The notes: generated by a model from the sequence alone, not told the origin. A stretch of 64,000 nucleotides of DNA from Jaltomata sinuosa (GCA_003996215.1 QJPP01001642.1:62001-126000); one strand, 5' to 3'; shown: positions 21,783 to 33,015, counted from the first letter of the stretch. Translations and numbers: made by a program.

Positions 21783-24360
21783 TGTAATGACTGGGTCCAT
21801 CGTTATGTCAATTTTCCTGATTTCGTAAAATTAGGGGAAATGGTTAAAAATATGTTCTGAATAAGTAGGGTGGCATCATGGAAAATTTTGGATTTTCGGA
21901 AGGAATCTGGGCTGACTTCACACTGCTATAGCGGTAATTATTCCACTATAGAGGCACCTCTATCGCGGTAAGACAGACCGCTATCGCTGGGTTACGGGAG
22001 GCAGAATGCCTGTGATGGGATTTTATTAAAAAGACTCTTCTCCTCAGTTATTAGACATACGAGGGTTCTTCCAAAAACCCTCCCATGCTGCTCCAGGGCT
22101 GGGGAATCATGAGCAGGAGAGGTCATGGCTAAAGGAACGCAAAATAATGAATTTTAGGATCACAATTCATCCGGGAATGCAACCACGGAGCCAGAAACAC
22201 ATCATCACAACTGCTGGCGTCCAGGTAGGCTAGGTTTTATGAGTAGTTAGACCTGTTTACTTTCTATACTTTTGTATAATAGAAATGGAGAATCTATGTT
22301 TTAGGCCTCCGGGAATGGAGTCTGGCGAATTCGGGTTGGTTGTGTTGTTTCTATGATGTATGGAATGGCTGGTCTTGTGGTTGTATTGTGTGGATTAGCT
22401 TATTCATATCGTTGTGATTGGATGATAGCTTACAGGACTAGTATGTCGAGAAGGTTCGGGGAATCGGGAAGTTACTTGGGAGCTATGGGAATCGGGAACG
22501 GGAAGCTCCTAGGTGGGGTTCAAGGATTGGATATGGCTTAAGGATTAGCGGTGGTCTTGCTAAGGTTAGAAGGGAAATCGTGTAGCATGTTGTATGTTAT
22601 CTAAAAGAAAGGGAAATCGCTAGTCACATGTTATAATAAGAGGGGGCAGACCGGGAAATAGTCTTCGGACGAGAATTAATGGTTCGTAGTTGTACCTGTA
22701 AGGGGAGTAGGTGATGGCTTACGAGTTTCTGTGAATCTGTATATGCATTGTACTCATTGTATAAGTGATTGTATGCCTTACATTGCTTAGGGTAATTATA
22801 TGAAATGTCTAGGTTCCTGTTTACAGTCTGTGATTTGAACAGTGTGTACTTGTTGGTTGTTACAAGTGGTGTGTGTTCATTTATTGACTGTGGTTGTTGA
22901 CATTTGGTTGGCTCGGGTACCACACCTAGTATGGGTATAACACATGGTTGGCTCGAGTACCAAGCATGGTACGGGATTACTAAAAGTTGGCTCGGGTACC
23001 ATGCCTGGTACGGGTTTACTTTATTACATATTGCATGTTGGTTTTTGTGCTTCATTTATTGTTGTAGGTTCGTGTGTGGACCGGGTTGTTATTTAAATGC
23101 GTTACTTGATATTGGTTCCATGAGAGGACCGGGTTGTTGTTGAAAGGTGCTATTATTTGGGGGTCCTTGTGTGGCCAGGAACTGTGGTTTAACTATTGTG
23201 TTGGTCTTGGTTTAGGCCGGGTTGATCATTGCTTAGGTTTTGTTTAGAGGGGATCCCGAGGTGGGTCCGGATCTTGTGAAAGAGGCTTAAGTTCATGAGT
23301 TGTTGTCAATAAAAGTACTAAGGACGGTCAACGGATTATTGATAAGCTAAGGGTTGGTCTTGGTATAGACCGGGGTAGTAGGTTGGACACTTAGGTGTGG
23401 CTCTGGGGATCCTGGCAGGATCCAGGTTATGTGTTTTAAAAGGGGGTTTAGATGTTATTCCAACAATGTCAATGAATGTAGCAATGGTTACTAGGTAAAT
23501 TCATGTGGCGGGTAGCTGGGGAGGAAGACTAAGAGTCTAGGGTTGTGGTTCTAGTTGTTGCGAACATGTTAGCAGGTTTACTAGAGATCCATGGAGGGTG
23601 AGACCCTGGTGAGCAAGGTCACGGGTATAAGTGGTTAAGTTGGGCGGTTAGCTGGGATAAGTCGGAATTATAGTTAGAACAGTTGACTTAGGTAAGGGAA
23701 GGGTAGTCAAGGTATGGACTTGTGCATCTGTGAAGGTGAGGGGACTTGGGAAGTCTAGGATTAAGTGAGACTTGGGAAGTCTGAGATAAGTTAAGGCCTG
23801 GGGAGTCTAAGGTTAGTGTGCCTTGGAAGCCTTGGGAATAAAGGAATTGGCAGCGGAAGAACGTGGGGTGGGAACCAAGTTATTTAATTTTAGTCATGTA
23901 TTTCCCTGTTCTTCTTATATGATGGTAGGAGGGATTCGGGTCGACCGATGACGCCTACCAGTATGTGTGTTTGTACTGACTCTACTCTTGCTATACCTTT
24001 TTGATATAGTCTGGTTGCAGGTTGGTGATGTTTCATAGGTTCGCGACAATGAGGTCTCCAACAACTTCTGTCTTAGCCTTCCATAGCGGAAGTTGGGTCT
24101 TTTATCTTTTGTGTCATGTTGTAGTAGCTCTTGTACCTGTTTAGACTAGATCCTAGGGAGGGTGTTTCTTTAAAATGTTGTAAAGGTTTTCCGCAATCTC
24201 TTATGTAGTTTATTTTCGAATATGATTTATGTATAAAAAAGTGGTTAACTTATTGGTTTTCTTTACTTTCGCATGTTACCTATTGGTTGGGTGGTAAGGG
24301 TTCATCTATCTAGGTTGTTAGAGTAGGCGCCCGCACGGCCCGGTAGGTTGGGTCATGACA
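21783..24360 (+). repeat. Left LTR of element B
   Basis: It runs from TGTAATGACTGGGTCC to GGTTGGGTCATGACA, 2578 bp. It has a palindrome cluster near its 5' end, three GGTACC-hairpin units at about 22908-23015, and single copies of the GGTCTTGG..TAGGCCGGGTTG unit that is amplified in the E1 LTRs. A block of repeated GACTTGGGAAGTCT occurs near 23745-23830. ORFs inside it are not genes. Confidence 0.92.
21922..21990. promoter_or_regulatory. CTATAGCGG palindrome cluster in B left LTR
   Basis: Four sites lie about 140-205 bases from the LTR start (CTGCTATAGCGGT, CCACTATAGAGGC, CTCTATCGCGGT, CCGCTATCGCTGG), about 40-60 bases upstream of an AT-rich TTTTATTAAAAAG segment that could serve as a TATA region. 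Confidence 0.55.
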
Positions 24361-24362
24361 GA

Positions 24363-24375
24363 TGGTATCAGAGCC
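24363..24375 (+). other. Primer-binding site of element B
   Basis: TGGTATCAGAGCC begins two bases after the LTR end, complementary to initiator Met tRNA. This fixes the element's orientation as plus. Confidence 0.93.
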
Positions 24376-25467
24376 TAGGTTACCGGTCTCCTAGTACAAG
24401 AGCAAAATATTGAATTGGGTTCCACGGATTGGTGTGTTGACATCCATATCTAATCCTTGGGGAACTATAAGGCATTCTAGGAATTCTCACTCTTCTTTTA
24501 TTTCCTTCGTGCAGCTCACACTTACTTGTATGGGTTGAGCCCAATTGGTATCTCCCGATTCCAATTGGTATCTCAGCAGGGTAAAAGAGGTCTTCATACC
24601 TCGGTTATGATAGGACAAGCAAGGAAATTAGAACCGGGAAGGTTCCAATTGGTATCTGGCCTCAGAGGCTGTGGCAAGTATGGATAACCGGTTAATAGTC
24701 ATCCATGGTACCAACAGAAGGGAAACTTGTGAATTGATTGGCTATGAATTGCTTTTGTTGTGACTTGAGAAATTGAATTGTGGTGTGTACAACCTTCTAT
24801 GACTTGTTGGTGTGTGTGTAGACTTTTAATTGATGTGCATGTAGCGTCTACAGGGAGTTGTGGAATGGAAAATTTTGTGTGCCTTAAACTGTTAAATCTG
24901 TTAATTGCTGGATCTGAAGAGGGTTATTGCATGATAAGGAGGGCTTATCATTAGTTAAGATGGTAAGGGATTGGAAACTGGGACTGTAGGGAAGCTTCGG
25001 CTTGAGGACAGTCGGAATCTTGGTTGGGAACCATGGGAAAAAGGGAGTCATTAGTGTGTAATTACGGGAAAATATTACCTAAAAACAATTTAATTGTTGT
25101 GAATTCCTTGGAAATTTTGATATGTTTTATGACGTGTTATATTAATTTTAATACGTTGAGTGCCAGGAGTGGTCTTGAGAGTGGTTTGAGACCATGGCGG
25201 GACTCATAGGTTGGGACAGTGATAACCGAGAAGGAGGATGAATGCATTTAGCTGGAATTCATATTTTTGGTACTGTTACCATCGGGACCGCTATAGCGGT
25301 GAAATGTCAGCTATAGCGGGACCGCTATCGCGGCCTAGTTATCTGCTATCACAGAGGTCAGCGGGAAGTGATGTTGCTCTGTTTTCCCCTATTTTTGGTC
25401 CCTTCCGGGGACAAGTTAAAAACAAGCATAAAATTCTAAAACCATTGTATAAACCAAGGAAGAACAA
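24376..25467 (+). other. Element B internal 5' region, noncoding
   Basis: No gene is seen. Short repeated phrases CCAATTGGTATCT occur at about 24540-24655, and the palindrome cluster at 25286-25355 lies downstream of the antisense gene. The region is collinear with 55970-56970 of element E2 read in reverse. The ORF at 25238-25582 spans the LINE junction and is spurious. Confidence 0.7.
25286..25355. promoter_or_regulatory. CTATAGCGG palindrome cluster downstream of the antisense gene in B
   Basis: It contains one exact CCGCTATAGCGG (about 25289), AGCTATAGCGGG, CCGCTATCGCGG and CTGCTATCACAG. The collinear cluster in E2 is at 55995-56066. Confidence 0.55.
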
Positions 25468-25483
25468 CTATATATATATATAT
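25468..25483 (+). repeat. LINE target-site duplication, one copy (other at 27505-27520)
   Basis: CTATATATATATATAT borders the LINE on both sides, 16 identical bases. E2 has an unoccupied TA tract at the same place (about 55867-55881). Confidence 0.85.
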
Positions 25484-27504
25484 ACAACAACAACAACAAC
25501 ATACCCAGTGTATTCCCACAACGTGAGGTCTGGGGAGGGTAGAGTGTACGCAGTCCGTACCACTACCTCAGAGGTGAGGTAGAGAGGCTATTTCCAATAG
25601 ACCTCCGGCTCAAGACAAAAACAGTCTAAAAATAGGCTAAAAAGGGCGTAACAAAGATACAGGATAAAAATACATGATAAAACTACAAGAGACGATAGGA
25701 AGTAATATGTAGTAACAAACAACAGACAGAAACAGAGCACTGGCCACAAAATACTACTACAAGGAATCCAAGAACAAGAAACTATAAGCGTAGCACTACG
25801 ATTACTAGTCGGTACAACAAGGAAAAACACTCCTACCTACTAGCCTACACACACTTCTACCTACTACTCTTCTACCCTAATCCGTGTCCTCCACACCTTT
25901 CTATCTAGGGTCATGTCCTCGGTAAGCTGCAACTGCGCCATGTCCTGTCGAATCACCTTCCCCCAATACTTTTTTGGTCTACCTCGTCCTCTCCTGTAAC
26001 CATCCATAGCCAACCTCTCACACCTCCGCACTGGAGCATCCGTGCCTCTCCTCCTCACATGTCCGAACCATCTCAACCTCGCTTCCCGCATCTTATTTTC
26101 CACCGATGCCACACCCACCTTATCTCGAATATCCTCATTCCTAATCCTATCTCTCCTAGTAAACCCGCACATCCATCGCAACATCCTCATCTCCGCCACC
26201 TTCATCTTTTGAATATGGGAGTTCTTTACTGGCCAACACTCTACTCCATACAACAAACTCTGTAGAATTTGCCTTTAAGTTTAGTAGGCACCTTCTTATC
26301 ATAGAAGACTCCAGATGCGAGCCTCCATCTCATCCACCCAACACCAATACAGTGAGTGACATCCTCATCAATCTCTCTATTTTCCTGGATAATAGACCCA
26401 AGATACTTGAAACTCCCTTTCTTTTGGATGACCTGTGCATCCAGCTTCACTTCTACGTCATCATCCTGAGTCGCCTCACTAAACTTGCACTCCATATATT
26501 CAGTCTTGGTCCTGCTCAACCTAAACCCCTTAGACTCGAGGGTCTGTCTCCAAACCTCCAACTTAGCATTAACTCCTCCGCGAGTATCATCAACCAAAAC
26601 TACATCATCTGCAAATAACATGCAACATGGCACCTCACCTTGTATTTGCCGCGTCAATACATCCATTACCAAGGCAAATAGAAAAGGGCTAAGGGTCAAT
26701 CCCTAGTGCAACCCCATTAACACAGGAAAGTGCTCCGAATCTCCTCCCACAGTTCTAACGCAAGTCTTGGCCCCCTCATACATGTCCTTAATTGATCTGG
26801 TGTACGCCACGGGTACACCTCGAGCCTCCAAGCACCTCCAAAGGACCTCCCTAGGGACTTTATCATACGCCTTTTCTAGATCGATGAACACCATGTGCAA
26901 GTCCTTCTTCCTTTCCCTGTACTGCTCCACCAGTCTTCTAAGGAGATGAATAGCTTCTGTAGTCGAGCGTCCTGGCATAAAGCCGAACTGGTTCTCGAAA
27001 ATAGGCACGATCTGTCTCAACCTCAACTCCACCACCCTCTCCCAGACCTTCATAGTGTGGCTTAGCAATTTGATACCCCTATAGTTGTTGCAACTCTGAA
27101 TATCGCCCTTGTTCTTGTACAAAGGAATCATCGTGCTCCATCTCCAAGCTTCAGGCATCTTTGCCATTCTGAAAATACCATCAAACAACTCAGTTATCCA
27201 CTTCACACCTGTCTCACCCGAGCTCTTCCAAAAATCAACGGGAATCTCATTTGGCCCCGTCGCCCTACCCCTACGCATCTTACGAATCGCAACCTTAACC
27301 TTCTCAACCTTTATATGGCTATAATAATCATAGTCACGACACCTCTCTGAGTGTACCAAATCTCCCAGCACAAAGCTTTTGTCCCCCTCTTCATTCAAGA
27401 GTCCATGGAAGTAAGACTGCCATCTCCTTCTAATGAGTACCTCATCTACTAGTATTTTGCCATCTTCGTCCTTGATGCACTTTACTTGGTCAAGGTCCTG
27501 AGTC
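25484..27504 (-). mobile_element. 5'-truncated RTE-clade LINE nested in element B
   Basis: On the minus strand the element ends in a (TTG)n tail (plus-strand CAA repeats, 25484-25500). The adjacent sequence (CCCACAACGTGAGGTCTGGG on plus) is the 3' end shared by Solanaceae RTE LINEs and the TS SINE. It encodes the RT and C-terminal domain but lacks the endonuclease end, so it is 5'-truncated as usual for LINEs. It is flanked by 16 bp target duplications. Confidence 0.9.
25864..27500 (-). pseudogene. RTE LINE reverse transcriptase, partial and broken
   Basis: The first frame (27398-26703) has GPNEIPVDFWKSSG, NYRGIKLLSHTMKVWERV, GFMPGRSTTEAIHLLRR and FIDLEKAYDKVPR, the fingers and palm of a non-LTR RT. 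A TAG at the Gln codon near 26702 interrupts it. The same frame continues with TLSPFLFALVMDVL and the catalytic FADDVVLVDD (about 26610). A frameshift with probable small deletion near 26250 precedes the C-terminal domain (MLYGVECWPVKNSHIQKM, then RWFGHVRRR), typical of plant RTE. RT would prime at nicked DNA; this copy is dead. Confidence 0.9.
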
Positions 27505-27653
27505 CTATATATATATATATGTGTGAAATGAAATAGTGTCTAACACGGACGTCCACGTGCCCAAAATAAAAAGAGAAGGGGGGAAGATAGTCTGAAACAA
27601 GCCCCAAACGGGGGCGAACAACCAGTAATATCAGTAATAAAGGGGGGGGAGTC

Positions 27654-28832
27654 CTAGGCCTCATTATCACTCAGGAAGGGGAACTCCTGCACGTCCTCAG
27701 GCTCAAGGGTGGGGAGCTCCTGACCAGGGGCAGCGCATGAGAACATGACCTTTATGGTCTTCCATATCCGGGAAAATATACGGTCCCGGGAGTGCCTCTT
27801 TCTCTTCTCCTCTTCTAACTCCCTTCGGAGTGCTGCAAGCTCCTGAGTGGATGGGTGAGGGACTGCACCACCAGCATTATGATCCTCCATGAACCTCTGG
27901 ACAACTGCTAGATTATCCTCCAGCTGGGCCCTAGAGATCGGGGGCTGGGGCTGGGGCTGGGACTGGGAAGGGGTAGGGGTATCATCGTCCTCATCATTGT
28001 CGGACTCCTCCACCGGCTGACTACTCCTTGCCTCGTTCAAATCCCTCTTCTTCTTAGAGATGTCCTTCACCCGGACCGGGTCAAAGGGCTCATCCATGGC
28101 CACCTCGGCATCGGTGTGGTCTTGAGGTACACCGGCTCGCCTGCACAGCTTTGAAATCAACCCAGGTAGATAAAGTCCCTTCCTAGGACCGCTGTAGAAG
28201 CTCTTCCACTCTGAAATGATCTGCTCCCCCATATTTATTATGATCCCCTGCATGGCACAAGCTATCACCAGGGCTCGGGCATAGGTCACATCGATTTGAT
28301 TCCCCGATGGATGGATCCTCCGAGACACCAAGTTCAGCCACATCCTAGCCTCGTCGGAGAAGTAGGCTCTATTAATACCCTCGGGACTGACCAAGTACAC
28401 CTTGTCCTTGGATGCGAGATCCACCAGAGTGTCTCTCAACCAAGTCATGTCCCACAGCCGGGACTTAGCCATGTATGCCGCATTTGATTCATGAGGCACC
28501 CCTAGCACCTCATTGATGGTCCTGGAGTCCACGGGGACGTCCACCCCTTGTAGCCTAACAGTAAGGTTCGGCTCACTCCAGCGAATAGTAGGGAGGATAG
28601 CATAGAACTCCCGCATCCAGCTGGTCAGTGCTGGGGGAGGAGCCACTAGCAAGGATTCCCACCCGAACTCTCGAACCTGGCGGTGGAAATTAACTGCTTT
28701 TCCATCCACCCCAGTCAGTCGGCATCCTCTCTCATAGCAGAAATTGAGGTTTCGATAATCCCTGCATCTCTCCCGACTAGACTCATCGGGAAATCATTCG
28801 TAGTTATACACGGGTGCTTGTTGATCAGCCAT
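27654..28832 (-). pseudogene. Antisense PF20167-like protein of element B (putative plant transposon protein)
   Basis: An ORF of 393 codons runs antisense to the LTRs, from ATG 28832 (MADQQAPVYNYE) to TAG 27654, broken only by TGA at codon 13 (28796-28794). The N-terminal half is globular (EVLGVPHESNAAYMAK, VSRRIHPSGNQIDVTYARAL, CAMQGIIINMGEQIISEW). It resembles the Transposase_32 / PF20167 family, whose function is unknown despite its name. Then come a basic segment KDISKKKR, an acidic/PQ-rich linker, a helix (EELAALRRELEEEKRKRH-like) and a C-terminal MFSCAAPGQELP. No transposase catalytic motif is visible. The homolog at 54560-55732 in E2 supports it as a real gene. Confidence 0.78.
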
Positions 28833-28841
28833 TGTGTTATC

Positions 28842-29471
28842 CTGCAAGGGCAGGAAGGAAATGGGATTAGAAAAGTAATAGAACGCCAAAAAGGGAAGAA
28901 AAATTTTCTAAGTGTAACTTGGGGAGGCCACTGGTTTGCGGCCTTCGGCTACAGCGGGTGACGCGTCTGCGATAGCGGGACTGCTATAGCTATGAAATAT
29001 CCGCTATAGCAGGACCTCCATAGAGGAGCACTACCGCTACAACGATCTTCATTGTTCCAGACATTCAAGGGGTGCGTCAATGGTGCCCCTTGCTCCAAAA
29101 CTCCGATTTTGACATTCCAAGTCCAGATCTACCTACCCAAGGTGCCCCATTACTAATTTCTATAAAACATTGGGCATTATAACCCCTAATATTTGCCCGA
29201 ATCACCATTTTTTCTCAAGAAACAACCCTTCACTTCTCCACCCATTTTTGTCTCATTTTTGGCCAATATTAGCATAATCCTTACGTCCAGAACGCCTTGG
29301 AGGCATTGTAAACATAAGGGAAGCACCCATGCTTCGGGAATCCAACAAAATCCAACCAAGGGGTTCAAGTTCAAAACCCATTTCAATTAGGCTATAAGAC
29401 CCTATTTCTCTACCACATACAAGTGCAAAATCGTGCAAAAGAGTAAAGGAGGGAGTGAGTACGATCATTAC
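28842..29471 (-). other. Conserved 630 bp intron in the antisense gene of B
   Basis: The donor is CCAG|GTAATGATC (GT at 29471-29470). The acceptor is a pyrimidine-rich tract with branch-like TTCTAAT then CCTTGCAG| (AG at 28843-28842), ten bases before ATG 28832. E2 has the equivalent sites at 53919 and 54549, giving a 631 bp intron. It contains a palindrome cluster near its 3' end and otherwise noncoding AT-rich sequence. No transcript evidence is available here. Confidence 0.6.
28946..29045. promoter_or_regulatory. CTATAGCGG palindrome cluster inside the antisense intron of B
   Basis: Sites include TGCGATAGCGGG, CTGCTATAGCTA, CCGCTATAGCAG and CCATAGAGG, 100-200 bases upstream of the splice acceptor. 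The collinear E2 cluster is 54345-54445. Confidence 0.5.
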
Positions 29472-29600
29472 CTGGAATTTTCCGATGTTGGAAGTGGGGC
29501 GATCGAGAGAGAAAAGTGTGGTGTTGAGTGGAAATATGGGAGAATGAGGGGAGAAATACGTTTCTCCCTAATTTCATTCTGTTGTCAACCGTTGAAGCAG
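29472..29600 (-). other. Probable 5' exon of the antisense gene of B
   Basis: In antisense direction the stretch is pyrimidine-rich (TTCTCTCTCGATCGCCCCAC) and ends at the CAG|GTAATG donor. E2 keeps the same layout at about 53810-53918. It has no shared reading frame between the two copies, so it is best read as a 5' untranslated exon. The start is not defined. Confidence 0.45.
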
Positions 29601-29656
29601 TCGGCAGACCGCGATAGCGGGATCGCTATAATGGTAAATTGTCCGCTACAACGGAC
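29588..29656. promoter_or_regulatory. CTATAGCGG palindrome cluster at the antisense promoter of B
   Basis: CCGCGATAGCGGG, ATCGCTATAATGG and CCGCTACAACGG lie immediately upstream (in antisense direction) of the probable first exon. In E2 the cluster at 53756-53803 holds the same position. Confidence 0.5.
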
Positions 29657-29983
29657 GTTTGGTCAGTTTTGGGTACTAGAAAAGTTCTCCCGGGTCTTTT
29701 CAAATTCATCCAACCCAATAGGACATGAGGCCCCATAATTCTTGGGTACTCGGGGTGGAGACACATATTATAGTCCTTGTGAGGCTAGTAAATTCTGCGT
29801 CAGGATAAGACCAAAGTGAATTGTTCCTCGAGTTGGTTAGACTCATAAAGGAAAGTTGGACAACTTGCGTAGGTTTGATAATTACACGGTCACTTTGGGA
29901 TGGTAAGAGTCTCGGGTCAATTTCTCTCCTCTGTTTTAGTCTAGGATCATTCGGAGATGAACGCTGGGTAAATTGGTATCTAT
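29657..29983 (+). other. Element B internal 3' end
   Basis: It is noncoding and ends with GATGAACGCTGGGTAAATTG followed by GTATCTAT directly before the LTR fragment. Element C has nearly the same sequence (GATGGGTAAATTGGTAGCTAT-like) just before its 3' LTR, and E1 has a related one. It is therefore the site where plus-strand priming would occur. No classic purine-only tract is seen. Confidence 0.6.
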
Positions 29984-30079
29984 TTTAACGATCGAGTTCA
30001 TCGTTATGTTAATTTTCTCGATTTCATAAAATTGGGGGAAATGGTTAAAAATACGTTCCAAATAAGTAGGGTGGCATCA
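29984..30079 (+). repeat. 96 bp start fragment of element B's 3' LTR
   Basis: It matches the first 96 bases of the B LTRs (for example ATTTCATAAAATTGGGGGAA, and AATAAGTAGGGTGGCATCA at its end). Its first bases read TTTAACG instead of TGTAACG. It stops abruptly at 30079, where copied element A sequence begins. Confidence 0.85.
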
Positions 30080-30440
30080 GGAGGACCATGCTAAGAGAGT
30101 CATTCATATTTGCATGTCAAGAGGACCATGCCAAGAGGGTCATTCATATTTGCATGTCAAGAGGACCATTCCAAGAGGGCCATTCATATTTGCATGTCAA
30201 GAGGACCATGCCAAGAGGGCCATCATATTTGCATGTCAAGAGGACCATGCCAAGAGGGCCATTCATATTTGCATGTCAAGAGGACTATCATCATCAAATA
30301 CCGCAGATCCACATCCCCTGCGAAGACTATTTCCCTCTACCGGCTAGTTGCAAAGAGGATGACATTCATAGGCGTCCCTAAGTTGCACTTGCTGCGCAGG
30401 ATCGACCCCCATCATGTTTATATCTGAGATCACGTAAGAC
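30080..30440 (+). repeat. Duplicate of element A 3' region including the 40 bp array
   Basis: It repeats the segment that ends at 21782: five 40 bp units (30080-30290), then CATCCCCTGCGAAGACTATT and onward to GAGATCACGTAAGAC just before the next LTR. Many substitutions separate it from 21405-21782, so the duplication is not recent and is unlikely to be a simple assembly repeat. Confidence 0.88.
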
Positions 30441-33015
30441 TGTAATGACCGGGTCCGTCGTTATATTAATTTTCTCGATTTCATAAAATTGGGGGAAATG
30501 GTTAAAAATACGTTCCGAATAAGTATGGTGTCATGGAAAATTTTGGATTTTTGGAAGGAATCCGGGCTGATGTCACACCACTATAGCTGTAATTATTCTG
30601 CTATAGCAGCACTGCTATCGCGGTAAGACAGACCGCTATCGCGGGGTTACGGGAGGCAGAATGCCTGTGACGGGATTTTATTAAAAAGTCTCTTCTCCTC
30701 AGTTATGAGACATACAAGGGTTCTTCCAAAAACCCTCCCATGCTTCTCCAAGGCTGGGGAATCATGAGGAGGAGAGGTCATGGCTGAAGAGATGCGGAAC
30801 AATGAATTTTAGGATCACGATTCAGCCAGGAACACAACCATGGAGCCAAAAACACATCATCGCAACTGTTGGCGTCCAGGTAGGCTAGGTTTTATGAGTA
30901 GTTAGACCTATTTACTTTCCATACATTTGTATAGTAGAAATAGAGAATCCATGGTTTAGGCCTCCAGGCATGGAGTCTGGCAGATTTGGGTTGGTTGTGT
31001 TGTTTCTAGAATGTATGGAATGGTTGGTCTTGTGGTTGTATTGTGTGGATTAGCTTATTCATATTGTTGTGATCGGATGATAGCTTATGGGACTAGTATG
31101 TCGGGAAGGTTCGGGGAACTAGGAAGGTACTTGGGAGCTACGGGAATCGGGAATGGGAAGCTCCAAGGTGGGGTTCAAGGATTGGATATGGCTTAAGGCT
31201 TAACGGCGGTCTTGCTAAGGTTAGAAGGGAAATCATGTAGCATGTTGTATGTTATCTAAAAGAAAGGGCAATCGCTAGTCACATGTTATAATGAGAAGGG
31301 GCGAATCGGGAAATAATATTTGGATGGGAATTGATGGTTCGTAGTTGTACCTGTAAGGGGGGTAGGTGATGGCTTATGAGTTCTGTGAATGTGTATATGC
31401 ATTGTACTCATTGTCTAAGTGATTGTATGCCTTACATTGCTTAGGGGAATTATATGAAATGTCTAGGTTCTTTTTTATAGTCTGTGATTTGAACAATGTG
31501 TACTTGTTGGTTGTTACAAGTGGTGTGTGTTCATTTACTGACTGTGGTTGTTGACATTCGGTTGGCTCAGGTACCACGCCTGGTACGGGTATAACACATG
31601 GTTGGCTCGGGTACCACACCTGGTACAGGATTACTAAAGGTTGGCTCGGGTACCACGCCTGGTACGGGTTTACTTTATTGCATATTACATGTTGGTTTTT
31701 GTGCTTCATTTATTTTTATAGGTTCATGTGTGGACCGGGTTGTTATTTAAATGCGTTACTTGATATTCGTTCCGTGAGAGGACCGGGTTATTGTTGAAAG
31801 GTGATATTGTTTGGGGGTCCTTAAGTGGCCGGGAACTATGGTATAACTATAGTATAACTGTTGTTTTGGTCTTGGTTTAGGCCGGGTTGATCATTGCTTA
31901 GGTGTTGTTTAGAGGGAATCCCGGGGTGGGTCCGAATTTTGTGAAAGAGGCTTAAGTTCATGAGTTGTTGTCAATAAAAGTACTAAGGGCGGTCAGGGGA
32001 TTGTTGATAAGCTAAGGGTTGGTCTTGGTGTAGACCGGGGTAGTAGGTTGGACACTTAGGTATGGCTATGGGGATCCTGGGAGGATACAGGTTATGTGGT
32101 TTAAAAGGGGGTTTAGATGTTATTCCAGCAATGTCAATGAATGTAGCAAGGGTTGCAAGGTAAATTCATATGGTGGGCAGCTGGGGAGGAATACTAAGAG
32201 TCTGAGGTTGTGGTTCTAGTTGTTGTGAACATGTTAGAAGGTTTACGTAGAGGGTGGGACCCTAGTGAGCAAGGTCACGGGTATAAGTGGTTAAGTTAGG
32301 CGGTTAGCCGGGTTAAGTCGAAATGATAGTTAGAACAGTTGACTTAGGTAAGGGAAGGGTAGTCAAGGTATGGACTTGTGCATCTGTGAAGGTGGGGGGA
32401 CTTGGGAAGTCTAGGATTAAGTGAGACTTGGGAAGTCTGGGATAAGGTAAGACTTGGGGAGTCTAAGGTTAGCGTGACTTGGAAGCCTTGGGAATAAGGA
32501 AGTTGGCAGCGTAAGAACGTGGAGTGGGAACCAAGTTATTTAATTTCAGTCATGTATTTCCCTGTCTTCTTATATGATGGTAGGAGGGATTCGGATCGAC
32601 CGATGATGCCTACCAGTACGTGTGTTTGTACTGACTCTACTCTTGCTATACCTTTTTGATATAGTCTGGTTGCAGGTTGGTGATGTTTCATAGGTTCGCG
32701 GCGATGAGGTCTCCAGCAACTTATGTCTTCGCCTTCCTTGGCGGAAGTTGGGTCTTTTATCTTTTGTGGTATCTTGTAGTAGCTCTTGTACCTATTTAGA
32801 CTAGATCCTAGGGAGGGTGTTTCTTTAAAATGTTGTAAAGGTTTTCCGCAATATCTTATGTAGTTTATTTTCGAATATGATTTATGTATAAGAAGGTGGT
32901 TGACTTATTAGTTTTCTTTACTTCCGCATGTTACCTATTTGTTGGGTGGTAAGGGTTCGTCTATCTAGGTGGTTAGAGTAGGCGCCCGCACGGCCCGGTA
33001 GGTTGGGTCGTGACA
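30441..33015 (+). repeat. Right LTR of the element B locus
   Basis: It runs from TGTAATGACCGGGTCC to GGTTGGGTCGTGACA, 2575 bp, collinear with the left LTR including three GGTACC-hairpin units (about 31562-31668). It is preceded by duplicated element A sequence rather than element B internal sequence, so it may be a solo LTR from another haplotype joined by recombination. Confidence 0.9.
30578..30647. promoter_or_regulatory. CTATAGCGG palindrome cluster in B right LTR
   Basis: ACTATAGCTGT, TGCTATAGCAGC, TGCTATCGCGGT and CCGCTATCGCGG; the sites differ from those in the left LTR mainly by transitions. Confidence 0.5.

Larger units (their letters stand above)
21783..33015 (+). mobile_element. 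Element B: non-autonomous LTR element with antisense gene, rearranged 3' end
   Basis: The left LTR is 21783-24360 with a primer-binding site after it, then about 3.6 kb of internal sequence (excluding the nested LINE) with no gag-pol. The internal part encodes a PF20167-like protein on the minus strand. The internal end near 29983 leads into a 96 bp LTR start fragment (29984-30079), then a duplicate of element A (30080-30440), then a full LTR (30441-33015). Flanks GAGAC (21778-21782) and GTGAC (33016-33020) may be the diverged target duplication. Confidence 0.8.

Noticed and set aside
21366..21787. Several overlapping ORFs with repeated peptide motifs (also 30088-30427)
   Set aside because: They are translations of the 40 bp array in all three frames, with no start context or domain.
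25469..25484. TA microsatellite as a promoter TATA region
   Set aside because: It is the LINE target duplication; the same tract stands alone in E2.
21783..33015. Treating the two B LTRs as a normal pair of one element
   Set aside because: The internal end is already followed by an LTR start at 29984, and duplicated element A sequence separates it from the right LTR.
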